64,000 bases of DNA from Lasiosphaeria ovina (Eukaryota > Ascomycota > Sordariomycetes > Sordariales > Lasiosphaeriaceae), in assembly GCA_033439765.1 (NCBI GenBank), contig JAULSN010000004.1, forward strand, positions 2,366,001 to 2,430,000. Direction: 5' to 3'. Shown here piece after piece: positions 36,301 through 47,076 of this stretch. Every line of letters starts with the position of its first letter. The stretch's first letter is position 1. Below the pieces are notes generated by a model. The model made no database searches. It was not told where the DNA came from and saw only the letters and a program-made list of their open reading frames with translations. Both the position numbers and the translations under genes were made by a program.

Positions 36301-39300
36301 GCTGCCCGCGCAGCACCCAAAGGGGGGGGGGTTTTTTTGCTGCTTGAACCGCCGAGCAAAGTTCATGGTGAGTGAACATGTCCCTAGGAGATTCCTGTTT
36401 TTGACACAGTCCATGGAGTTAGACACCAAGGCGTCAGGTTCCCGAGATGTAACGGTAACGGGCAGCATTCGTTTCGTGCGCCAATGGCCTGATTTTGCGT
36501 TTATTTTTTTACTTGTCCGCCTGCTTCACCATGACCCGAGCTCCTAATTGCGTTTATTCTTCCCCAGCCGTTGAAATTGTCCCTTTCCTATCCCAATTGA
36601 CTTTTTGCCGTCGGTATTGTCCTACCTGCCTTTTTACACGAGATCTCTATACCTATGGAGCAGATCTTTGCAGACAGGATTAAGTAAACTCGATTTTACA
36701 GCACTGCGAAGGTATGTACATACTAATAAGAGGCACAGGGATCCGCTCGCGGCGAACGTTCAGACAATAGCGCAGGCACCTGGCCAAACGCAGCGCAGCC
36801 AGACATCTACACCATGCGAAGACACCCACCACCCCGCCGTACATGTGCATATGCGTGATGGCTGCATCTACAACGCTGACCCTGACTGAGCGGCGCCGTC
36901 GCATGCATTGGCTGCCGTCTGGACAGAATAAAATGGGTATGAAGCTAACAACGTGCATGTTTCTAACGAACGGCTCGTTCGCCCACAGACACGGAAAGAG
37001 ATGAACAGAGCTGCGATAGTAGGTAAGTTAGGTATACCACAGCATAGTCGTCCGTGGGTTGCGGTATGCTCGTGATAGTGGGTTCCGATTCCCAATGGCA
37101 CGAGCTCGTGCAAGCGGGACAGCAAGCGGGCTCGGGCACCAGCACCACCCACCCAAGCAAGGCCTGGCCACAGTTACCGCATAATAAGAAAACTGCAATG
37201 TTTCCGTGGGAAGGGGCCCAAGCCTGGCGCCCGAGCAGCTGCCGTCGGCTGTTCTGAATCCCATCCTCGAAACATGGAACTTTGTACATGCACTCCGGGA
37301 TCCCATCATGTCTGCTGGACTCTGGCCTCGCCTAGGTTTTCCGCGTTTGGGATGTTGGCTTAAGTTCTAATAATTCCAATCTGTTGCTCCCCAGGGGTTG
37401 TCGTTGGTTCTCTTGAATCTCTCCTCGACCTCGGATTGCTACCAACAGAATAGCCACGCGAAGAACGACCCCCAAAATCGGCTTAGGGGTGTTGCGGGCA
37501 GTGTGTGTGCAAGTACTTGTACATGTACATGTCGAGCTATATCTGCACCCTGCATGCAACTAGCGGCAGGGTGTGTGCAGAGAAGCGCGCCAGGCCTGTC
37601 CCACTGCACTCACGCCCCTGGTGGACGAGGGAGACGCTCTCAAAGCCAGTACAGTACTTAGAATTTTCCATATTGGAGGCGCCCCCAAAGGCAGCCCGAC
37701 ACAATTAAAACAGGTGATATGGCCCGGCAATCGCGAGATGGAAGACGGGCGGCACCCATTCGCCGACGCTATCTCATTCTCAAGCAGCGCAAAGAGCAAG
37801 GGAGGTAGATCTGGGCTGGTCAGACAAGGAGGTGGCAGACAAGGAGGTGGCAGACAAGAGGCGTTTTTCGGAGCTGAATCGGCTCAATTCCTGGCCCTGC
37901 CACTGCACTCGACCGCTGCAGCATCACGTTGGTGTTGCTTGTTTCTTGAGGGGGGGCTTGCTTCCATGGAGCTTCTTCGAAGGGCGAAGCATGGAAGCAC
38001 AATGGAAGCCAACAAGTCGAGCAGACATGGCAACAAAGTGTGCTGATCGGTAGCAACCCGCGACGAGCGACGATGCCTCTTCGGGCTCCGCAGCGCGTTT
38101 CTCAGTCTCTAGGTTTATTAGTCTACCAACGACGAGGCTGGACACAATCCATGGATAATTGGATATTGGCGCAACCGCTCGCTGTACGTGTGCGGGCGGA
38201 TTACAATTACAGTACCGTGAGATACATACTGAGTACATACAGTATCTATCTAGCAGACTAGTCCATGTTTGGTTTACAGTGTAGCTAGGCTCGGGGGCAC
38301 GGATCTCAACGCGGGCGAGCGCCGCGCCCAGGCCCACAACCACAGAAGAAGGCCGACTGGCGCGCGGATATGGATATGGGTTGCAATTATCCCCAAATGG
38401 GACGGCCTGCACCGATAACACCCCCATGGCTGTTGGTCAAAGTTCGGCGGATGAGCCCCAAATGGCGCGGTTCCCAACAGTCGACGCCGGCTGATTCGCG
38501 AAGAAAGCGCTCACTACGGAGTATGTGCGAGCCGAACTTGTTGGTCTTGTCTTGCTGAACCGTAAGCGGGCTCTGCTGTCTGTCGGGTCGACAAGAACAA
38601 TAATAATACTCGCGGTTGAGCGGGCGGTTGACAACATCCATCCCGAATCGAATTTTTAGCTTGGACCCTGTGGAGGGGCGGCAAAGGGAGGCACCACACG
38701 CCTCCTCCTCCGTCTTATTGTCTTGTTTCTTGTTCGAGATGCCGCAGGGCCTTCCCGCACCTTCTCCGCGCGCCCACATCCTATCTTAACCTGGGAGGGC
38801 CGGACGCACGCAGCACGGATGTCCATGCCCATGTTGCGGCAAAGCTGGCGGCCATTCTTCGCGCCCGAGCTCGCCGAGGCCGTGACCCATTTTGTCCGTC
38901 CTTATAGCGGGCAGCTAGTTTCAGGGGGCCATCGGTAGTTAGTAGCCAGCTGGCTAGCTCGCTAGATGACTAACCGTAGGAGGCCGTTGTTCATTGCCAT
39001 CTTTACTTGACACTACTGTGCAGTCTTCACTACCCAAGGCCAGGTAGCTTGGGATACAGATGTTGCGTCACACAAAGCGCCGTACAGACACACACAATCC
39101 TCTTCGTATCAAGCCATTCAGTGCCCGGGGTATCCTACGGCTTTGTGCAACAAGACGAGGCCTCGTGCAAATTTCTCAACCTGCACATCCGCGGAGACGA
39201 GTTGACTTGATTTGCCAAACAACTCAGTCCATGGCAGGTTCTGATCAAGTGATGGTGGTAGCGGAGAGACACAGCGCCGTCATCTCGCACCTCACACTTG

Positions 39301-39503
39301 TTGTTGTTGTTGTTACTTGTGCAACAACAAGAGCAGCAGACTACATAGTGCACCGAATCTCTGTCACGCCCCTAGCGCCGCACGTTTAATAATAACAGTA
39401 ATAAGGTTAATTGGAGGAAACGAGTCCGGCCTGGCACAAGCTCATACACTACGAACGGCGCTGCTCGCTCGCTCGGCGTGAAGAGAAGGGAAGAGGGGGA
39501 AAG

Positions 39504-39785
39504 CTAATTCGGTAGGATGGGATCCGCAAGGTTCCACTTGAGAAGGCACAGTTTCTGAGCCGACTCAAGGTTCTTTGGATCTTTCTGAATTTGGGACAAA
39601 CTTAGCAAATACACGGCCAAGTCGAAATCAAGATAAGAGAATCTCCCTGGTAAAGAGTCTTTCGGAACAATGTCTTTTAACTCGCTGAAGAAGCACATAT
39701 ACGGATATTCCTCCACCCATAACCCTAATAAACAAGCTCTAGTTGATCCGCCAGAAGACTTTATTACCAAGCGGGTTATGGATCA
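39504..39785 (-). other. Uncharacterised open frame, possible gene fragment
   Basis: About 93 codons are open on the minus strand, bounded by a TGA just upstream of 39785 and a TAG at 39504. There is no ATG near the start; the first ATG is internal (YPYMCFF). The composition is visibly more AT-rich than the real genes here. The peptide reads like a genuine globular C-terminus (RFSYLDFDLAVYLLSLSQI, then LCLLKWNLADPILPN), not repeat noise. I do not recognise the family. It could be the last exon or a relic of a lost gene. Tandem GCTTGTCTGGAG 12-mers abut its 5' side. Confidence 0.25.
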
Positions 39786-41704
39786 AGAAGGCGTTGAAGC
39801 TTGTCTGGAGCTTGTCTAGAGCTTGTCTGGCACAGCCGTGGCCAATGCCAAGGCCTCGGGATTTGGGTACGTACAGTACACCCCGCCCGATACGGATACC
39901 TCGTCGTTCTCAACGACTGGTTTCGCCCGACGCCGTCAGCTCATCACCAACGGTTCAGTCCCCAACTTATTAGCTAACCGATGTCGAGAACACAACCGAA
40001 AGTCCAAAAAAAAAAGATAAGATAACACAATTGGGAATTTATTTTATAGGATATGCGCAACGACGGCAAAGAAAACGGGCGGATATCGTCACAGGACAGA
40101 GCTTGTCGGGGGTTTTGTTTCTTCGAGTCTTTTAGAATCTCTCAGTTGAACCGAGTGGCTGATCCTTTGGCATTTCGCCAGGTTTCGTTTGCACCGAACA
40201 CACACAACTCAATGAGAGGGTGTGGTGGGCGCTAGAGGGGGCCGAAAGGACCTGACCTGGGACTGACTGCCCGCTGTGCCCACAGCTGTGCCCCCAGGTC
40301 TCGACTCCCCAGGCCGGTTCAGCGCTTGCAGTGCTGTGTAAGCCCACCCCTGGCCTAATAACACCCGAGGCGCCCGGTCATTAACTTGGCTAGAAGTGAC
40401 CTCGCCCGGGATCGGATTCCCCCGCCATTTCTCATCACTGTTCGATGCCGACCGACGACCACCGAGGTGGTGACTTTACACTGGGCGACTGATGAGCACA
40501 CTACTGAGTAAAAGGAAAATAACTCTTGAAAATCTGAATCTCTCTCAGGGAACATGATTTCGCTGTCCAGTGTCCAGACGGCTGGTGCAGACGGACAGAC
40601 AGCACAACATCTCCTTTTACCTTATTTGACCTTCCATGTTGCGTGCCTTACCGAGGGTAGGGTTTGCGTCTGTCTCTGTCCTTTGTGCCTTACCCATATC
40701 CATAATGGAAAGTGGAACAACCAGAAACTCTCTACTGACCGTTGTCTTTTTGATGCCTAAGGTGATTTGCGGACTAAGCCTTTGATTGAAGCCCCCCCGA
40801 GGCTGTCTTCGCAACTTGGACTCTGTGCATAGTATTCCGTGCTGTATGAATTTTGATACATGATTACCTACCAAGTATCCGTACGAATACGTACCAATAC
40901 ACTCTCAGCCCGTTGCATCGCTCACCCCCCCTCCCTTCGGCGACAAGACAGCTTGCAAAGTCGAGGCCCTGCCCCCTCTACGTGAGGTAACCCCGTCTAA
41001 CCCCCGCTCCAGCTAAGGTAGGCCCCTCCCCGGTACGACCTCGCAGGCGCACCCCCGCTGTCCAGCTGCCCACACGCCTCCCTGGCGCTGCGACCACTGG
41101 CGTCCATCAAGTCGCTGTACCACCCGGGACCACTTACACGGTCCCTTACGCACACGCCCTCCCTCTTGAGCCGCTCCCCCCGGCTCCATATCCCAGCCCC
41201 TCCAGTCAGATTCGCTCGCCTGTCGATCCCTGGTCAAGCCAGGTCCGGACAACAAACCCACCCTAACTACTGCTAGCCTGGGCTCATCCTGGCACGTCTG
41301 GGGGACCACTCTGCCTCTCTCGCTGCCAGCATTTGCGAACAAGAGCAGAGAGCAGGGGAGGCCAAGCAAGCAAGCACCAGCCCAGCACCGGGTGGCAAGG
41401 GTCAGAGCCACCACCAGATTGCGGAAGGCGGGCACCAAAAAGCCAAGAGCCAGAGCCGGAGCTGGCTGCACTGAGAGTGAGTGAGGTGAGGGCAAGAAGC
41501 AACGAGCAAGCAAGCAAGCAACCCCCCCTCCCTCTTTCCCAACTCAACCCCAACCCCAACTTACCTAGCTTGGGCCCTGGCTCTGTGCTTTTTTTGCGCT
41601 TTTCTACACTATTCTCGCTTGTGTGTGTCTTCGCGAAGTGGAAACTGCTACCCTGCTTGGACCCAGAGTTCCTTCCTTCCCAACCTACGGATTACTCGTC
41701 TGGT

Positions 41705-43289
41705 ATGGTGCCTTCCTTTTTTCTTCTCCAATCTAAGACCTTTTCGGTACTGTTTTCTGCCCCTTGACTGGTTGGCTGAAGAGTGGACCGCGGGCAGCAC
41801 CCCCCCTTCCACCCCCAGTACCTATACCCAGCCCAGGACGGAACGGGAGACCGGGCCTGCCTCTGTTTTCTCTGGCTGATCGGCCACACTACCTGCCTCC
41901 TTCTCACCACCTCTGCCTACCACCTAAATCAAGCCGTCTCCCGCGGTCCTCCTCCTCCTCACTCCTCCTTCTTTCTCCTCACCCACGATCCACCGACCTC
42001 GTCAATTTTCTCTCAGAGGAAAGTTTGAGAGGCGAGGAAGGTACGACTTGATCTTGCTACGCACCCCCCTCCCTCCCCGTTCTGCCATTCTCCCCAGGAA
42101 CAATTTACTTTTGCGATCGCATGTATATTTTTTTGGCTGTTGCCGCAAACTTTATTCGCTCGTCTTATCTTGCTGCGCGCCGAAGTTCGAAGCTAATCGG
42201 AACCTGCATAAGTATCAGACTGTTGAACCCGGTATCTCTAGTTTATGCGGTTGACCGGAGCCTCGAAGACACGATCGAGAGACAGAGTGTGTGCGTGTCG
42301 GCGAAAGAAGTGGAGCTGAGAAAGAGGTAGTGAAGCGAGGCAGTTGTGTGTCTTTTGGGCCGGCGTTTTTTTCAGTAAGGGGGGTTGGACTTGTATCGAC
42401 AACTTCTCTCCACGCGTCCGTCAGCAGCAGGGTTTCTTCTTGTCTTGCCCCTTGGCAGCATCGCACCTCAACACCAGTCGCGCAGAGGACCGCCGCGTCT
42501 CAACTGTCGTCACGCCTCCACGAAGTCCCAAGGAACTCCCTCGGGCACAGCACACGGCGCGCTCTGTCGATACCCCAGAATACTTTTTTCTTGTGTCTAT
42601 TTGTTTTATGACACCCCACGGCAGCGTTGCCGCTTGATCATATAGCAGACCGACCGCACAAGGGGGGAACAGAAGGTTCGTTCCGCACCGCAGCTCGTCA
42701 AAAGACCGCATATCTGCGTTTCACCCCGTCGGCAATTTTCTGGGAAGCTTCAGGGCGACCAATTGGCCCCGAGTCAAACCAAAGTAGCTGTCCGGCGCTG
42801 CCCAATTGGAGAGTAAAAGAGCGCTGGTGCTTTTCACCAAGCGGTACTCCCCAATCTTCTTCAGTCCGGCAGAGTCACGGCGTGTAACTCCTGTCGACTT
42901 TTCAATCGCAAACTCAACCTGCGGAGTTTCCAGGAAATACCGAAAAGCTGGATCTCCCGTCGATCTCGCAAGTGCAAACCCGGGGTTCGACCGAAGTGCC
43001 TTACTACAACGCCCACGCTGCCCAGCGTCCGTTGTATGTGAGCGAGAGATTGCCCTCTCTGCCTTTGCCGCAGCATCCACAGGCATACTCTTCAAGTAGT
43101 TCGTCACCCCGGGTTAGCTCAATATCGTCGGCAGCGAGCTCCAATACCGGCTCGCAGTCGTCCTTCACATCCGCAGCTTCGTCCCTCGGCCCCAAGACCC
43201 CAGGACCCCTTTCGCCAAATCTTCCCTCCGGGAGCTCGATACCTGGCCAACAGGCCCAAGCCGCCGCAGGATACGAGCAGTACCCAACA
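41705..43289 (+). promoter_or_regulatory. Long stuA leader with upstream ORFs and an ATG-less open frame
   Basis: The kilobase upstream of the stuA start is pyrimidine-rich, like fungal transcription-start regions, and contains several ATG-initiated short ORFs: 41705-41767 (20 aa), 42121-42330 (69 aa), 42245-42319 (24 aa) and 42608-42637 (9 aa). From 42888 to the stuA ATG the stuA frame itself stays open for 134 codons without an ATG, and its Ser/Pro-rich reading looks protein-like. Aspergillus nidulans stuA is known to have a long leader with small upstream ORFs that control translation. The same arrangement is inferred here. Transcript start and any leader introns are unknown. Confidence 0.5.
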
Positions 43290-45299
43290 ATGAACCCAGG
43301 AGGACCGGAAATGTACTACCAGCCACACATGTCCACGGGCCCGGCGCCGCCGCCGCAGACCGTCACTTCCCACTACTCCCACCAGCAGCCCACGCTATTA
43401 CAACCCGGCCCCAGCCAGTATCCTCCCGCCCCATACGGCGGCCAGTACGGATACTCCAATGGCCTCGCATCGCCCTCCACGGGCCCTCCGGCCGTCTCTA
43501 ATTCCATGGGTCCTGGGCAGCCGGTTCTTCCGCTGCCAGGCGTTGGCAGCCAGCCCGGCATGGCTCCCAGCTCGTACCCGCCGACCTATGACTTGACTGG
43601 TCAGGTTCCCCCGGCAGGCATGAAGCCGCGTGTGACTGCAACTCTGTGGGAAGACGAGGGAAGCCTGTGCTTTCAGGTCGAGGCGAGGGGGATATGCGTT
43701 GCTCGTCGTGAGGGTGAGTTTGCGACGTGCCAAGTATTTTCTCCGACCTTTTTCTGACAATTTTCTAGACAACCACATGATCAACGGCACCAAGCTCCTA
43801 AATGTTGCTGGCATGACCCGTGGTCGTCGGGATGGCATTCTCAAAAGCGAAAAGCTCCGACATGTCGTGAAGATCGGGCCCATGCACCTGAAGGGTGTTT
43901 GGTAAGTTTTGTTTTGTTTCTATATCTGAAACGTGCATGTGTCGCTAACAGACATGCTAGGATCCCCTTTGAGAGAGCGCTGGACTTTGCGAACAAGGAG
44001 AAGATTACCGAGCTGCTGTATCCTCTCTTTGTCCACAACATTGGTTCTCTTCTGTATCACCCCACGAACCAGAGCCGCACCAGCCAGGTCATGGCCGCCG
44101 CGGCAGAACGGCGGAAGCAGGACCAAAATCAGATGCGAGGTGGCCCGCCACAGCCGGGATTGCCTTCCATCCAGCAGCATCATCACCATTCGATGGCGCT
44201 TCCTGGACCGCAGCCTCAGCTTCCGTCTCATGGAATGAGCCGTCCTAACCTAGACCGAGCTCATACCTTCCCCACACCGCCGACTAGTGCCTCAAGTGTG
44301 ATGGGTAACATGGGTGCTTCTGACAATTTCCAATGGTCCCAGCAAGGCATTAACAATGGCCAGGGAGCCAATCCCATGTCCATTGATACCGGGCTAAGCA
44401 ATGCGCGCTCTTTGCCCAATACGCCGGCGACCACGCCACCCGGTTCGAGCATCCAAAGTATGCAGAACTACCCGCCCGTTAGCCAGCCTTACGACAGCTC
44501 GCGGCAGCCAATGTACCAGGCCCCTTCGTCGCAGCAGTCCCCCTACCCGCCTTCTAATTCTAACCCCCAAGACCGGTCGATATACGGACAGGGCAATTAT
44601 GTCAAGAATGAGATGGGCCCACCGTCAAACAGGTCTTCGGGTCCCGGCGGCGAGCAGTCGGAGAGCAAGCCATCAAATGGCATGATGCACGCAAGTCATC
44701 AGGGTGAACCTTCCCACGCGGGTCCCGAGGATGAGGCCGAACATGACCACGACGCCGAGTACACGCACGACAGCGGCTATGACACGAACCGTGGATCGTA
44801 TAACTATAGCGCTCCCCCCGTGAGTTCATTACCGAACGACCATGCCCATCTGTCGCCCGAGATTTCTGGCTCTCCCCATCAAGCCGGCTCTGGGCGGGCT
44901 ACCCCCAGAACGGCCGCACCCCCCCAGTCGTACTATGGGCAACAGGGTTACCACACCCCCCCCCGCGTCGGGCAACCCTCGAGCAATCTTTATAGCGTCA
45001 TGAGCAACGACCGAGGGTCGTCTAACGGCACGTCTGGAAGCGACGTCTACGCCAGCCAGGGCGATATGGGAAGTTCGATGCAGAACGGATATGCGTCGCA
45101 ACCGCCTGTCATGAACGGCAGCTCGGGCATGAAGCGTGGCCGGGACGATGAGGACGACAGACCGTCGAGCGGCGGAGCTTCAATGGGCCTGGACCCGAAG
45201 CGTCGGAAGACAATGTTGGAAGGCTCCATGCCTTCGCCCACGTATAACTCGCCAATGGCACAACCGGCGCCTCCCATCTCGGCGCAACGACGCAGATGA
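43290..45299 (+). CDS. stuA: APSES transcription factor StuA/ASM-1
   Basis: Three exons, 43290-43713, 43769-43901 and 43961-45299, encode 631 aa. Introns are 55 and 59 bp, the second with a GCTAAC branch site. The APSES DNA-binding domain spans about residues 112-220 ([57 protein letters not shown]) and matches StuA of Aspergillus and ASM-1 of Neurospora almost without change. Both introns fall inside the domain. A Gln/Pro-rich N-terminus precedes it. A Ser/Pro/Gln-rich tail follows, with a bipartite nuclear signal (KRGRDDED, then DPKRRKT) near the end. StuA controls conidiophore and ascospore development and, in pathogens, appressorium function and secondary metabolism. The start at [11 protein letters not shown] is chosen because it is the first ATG in the long open frame; an N-terminal extension from an upstream exon cannot be ruled out. 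Confidence 0.95.
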
Positions 45300-47076
45300 T
45301 GAGATACGCAGTGACCGGACCAGCACACTTTTTTTTATCATCTTTCTTTTGTGTTCCGTCAACTTAACGAATGGCGTTGCGGCTTCCTGGATCCAAAGAA
45401 ATGATGGATCAGATGTCAAGAATCGCGCTGTTGGGAGTCGGAGTCGTGTATTTCACCGCGCCGAGACTCCACTCGTTCATTGGCCTCGCTTTTTCCTCCG
45501 TTATTTTCTTTGTATTCGTTCAAGACGACATTACGGCCCTAGTTCAGGACAGGCTCACGAGCTACGACTTCTTCTTTGTTGTTCGATGTCCTGATATGGG
45601 TGTAAATGGCTGATGATTCATGTTTTGCATGGGTTGGACCTTAATCACTAAAGAGCACCAACTAGTTGGTCGACGCGGTCTTGGTCGCGGGCTGGTGAGG
45701 CGACAGAGAAGACAGACGACGTCGACGGGCCACCACGTGGCCGGAGAAGACGCCTGTAACGATTCTAGGCGAGGGGAGGGCCATGTGGACGACTGCACGA
45801 AACTGCACCCCCCACACACCACCACGCTCTTGAATGAACGCAGCCGTGTCATTTGTGTTTACCCCTGTTGCATGTCGTATGCCATGGGCATCCAACATGG
45901 CGGGTTGCTAGCCGCGGGAAGAGATCCCTGGACAAAAGCATATCCAATTCTTTCCTATCTTTCCTAGCTAATGACGCTTACGACCGCCTGTTTTTATTTC
46001 TTCTGAAAAAAAGTTTCGGGGGATGTGGATGCGTTGGAAACGTTTTTTCCTTCCAATTATGAAACGAATTATGATGGAATCTCAAAAGAGCATCCTCAAC
46101 ACCTTGGATACAGGGGATGGCTGAAGCTAGACTTTTATCAATTGAAGCCTGGTCTACCAGCATAATCTGCAAATTTGAACCGAGTTACGATTGCCTTCGG
46201 AGCCTGGGCGGATGGCTGCCCCTGATAAATACGTGAGGAGTTGTTGAGTTTGGTGAGAAGCTGGCTAGGATCTCGTCGAGATCTGACTTGATGCACATAA
46301 AAGCTGTATACATGTGCATATCAGGTAGCTGACACCTTTAGTCTTTAGTACACAGCTCTGTATGGGAGCATATTAGGAGCTGTAGGGGGTTTCCAGTCTC
46401 TTAGCGGCCGTTGCGGGTCGAGATGCCTGGTCAAGGTGAAACACCGGTGTTCAGTACCTTGAGGCAATTACCTAAGGTACCTAGTACAGAAATGGGCGGA
46501 CTGATAATTAGACTTTTCGTTCGGAACTAATTCTCCCTACCTTAAGCCGCCAGGTCGTGGATCTCGTCATTATGGATAACCACGGTTCGCCGGCTGATTG
46601 CTTCAACATGTAAGCTCGGGACGTAGCTTGAGCATTGAGACTCTGGCGGAAAGAGATTAATAGACTGGAGGTTAAAGGGGGCAGGAGTAAAGACGAAGGT
46701 CACGTGCGGTGCGGTTTGGTTGCCCGGCCAGAGCCGTAAACAGCAAGCGCGGAATTGCTCAATGCACGGTAATTGCGCCGCCAGGGACCTTATTGCGCTG
46801 CCACTGCACCTGGGTCCGAGCTTGACGCGGCAGTCAGCCCAAATAATCAAGCTCGCACCGCCCACTACCCTCCCGTCCACTGATCACAGCACTCACGCTG
46901 CACTGCGCCACTAACAATACAAAGCACCACACACCACACACCACCATTTTTGGCGACAGCAATCAAGCACATTGCAACTCGCACGTATACCCCGACGCAA
47001 GGCGAGCAAGACCGGCAAGGGTGCGCGACTGACGGGTGAAGTGAATAATTGGTGGTGTGGCCCCTTTTGAAAGACA
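45300..47076. other. Intergenic region downstream of stuA
   Basis: 1.8 kb without a supportable gene. A 60-80 codon frame at 45371-45613 falls in the likely 3' UTR of stuA and shows no domain. The last few hundred bases before 47077 must contain the promoter of the coiled-coil gene. Confidence 0.6.

Larger units (their letters stand above)
24578..41704. other. About 17-kb gene-poor region
   Basis: No open frame in this stretch shows a recognisable domain, a plausible multi-exon structure or a clear coding bias. The longest (28789-29490, minus, 233 codons) reads as random sequence. It contains AC, CT, GATGC and CATGC microsatellites near 25690, 26060, 26240 and 27300, T/A and G homopolymers (34230, 36320), five exact TACGGAGTA nonamers and a 12-bp tandem GACAAGGAGGTG repeat near 37828. 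Base composition is not strongly AT-rich, so it does not look like classic RIP-degraded transposon DNA. Non-coding RNAs or rapidly diverging small genes cannot be excluded. Confidence 0.5.

Noticed and set aside
37054..37110. Possible tRNA around GGGTTCCGATTCCC
   Set aside because: The T-loop spacing is wrong and no acceptor or anticodon stem can be formed.
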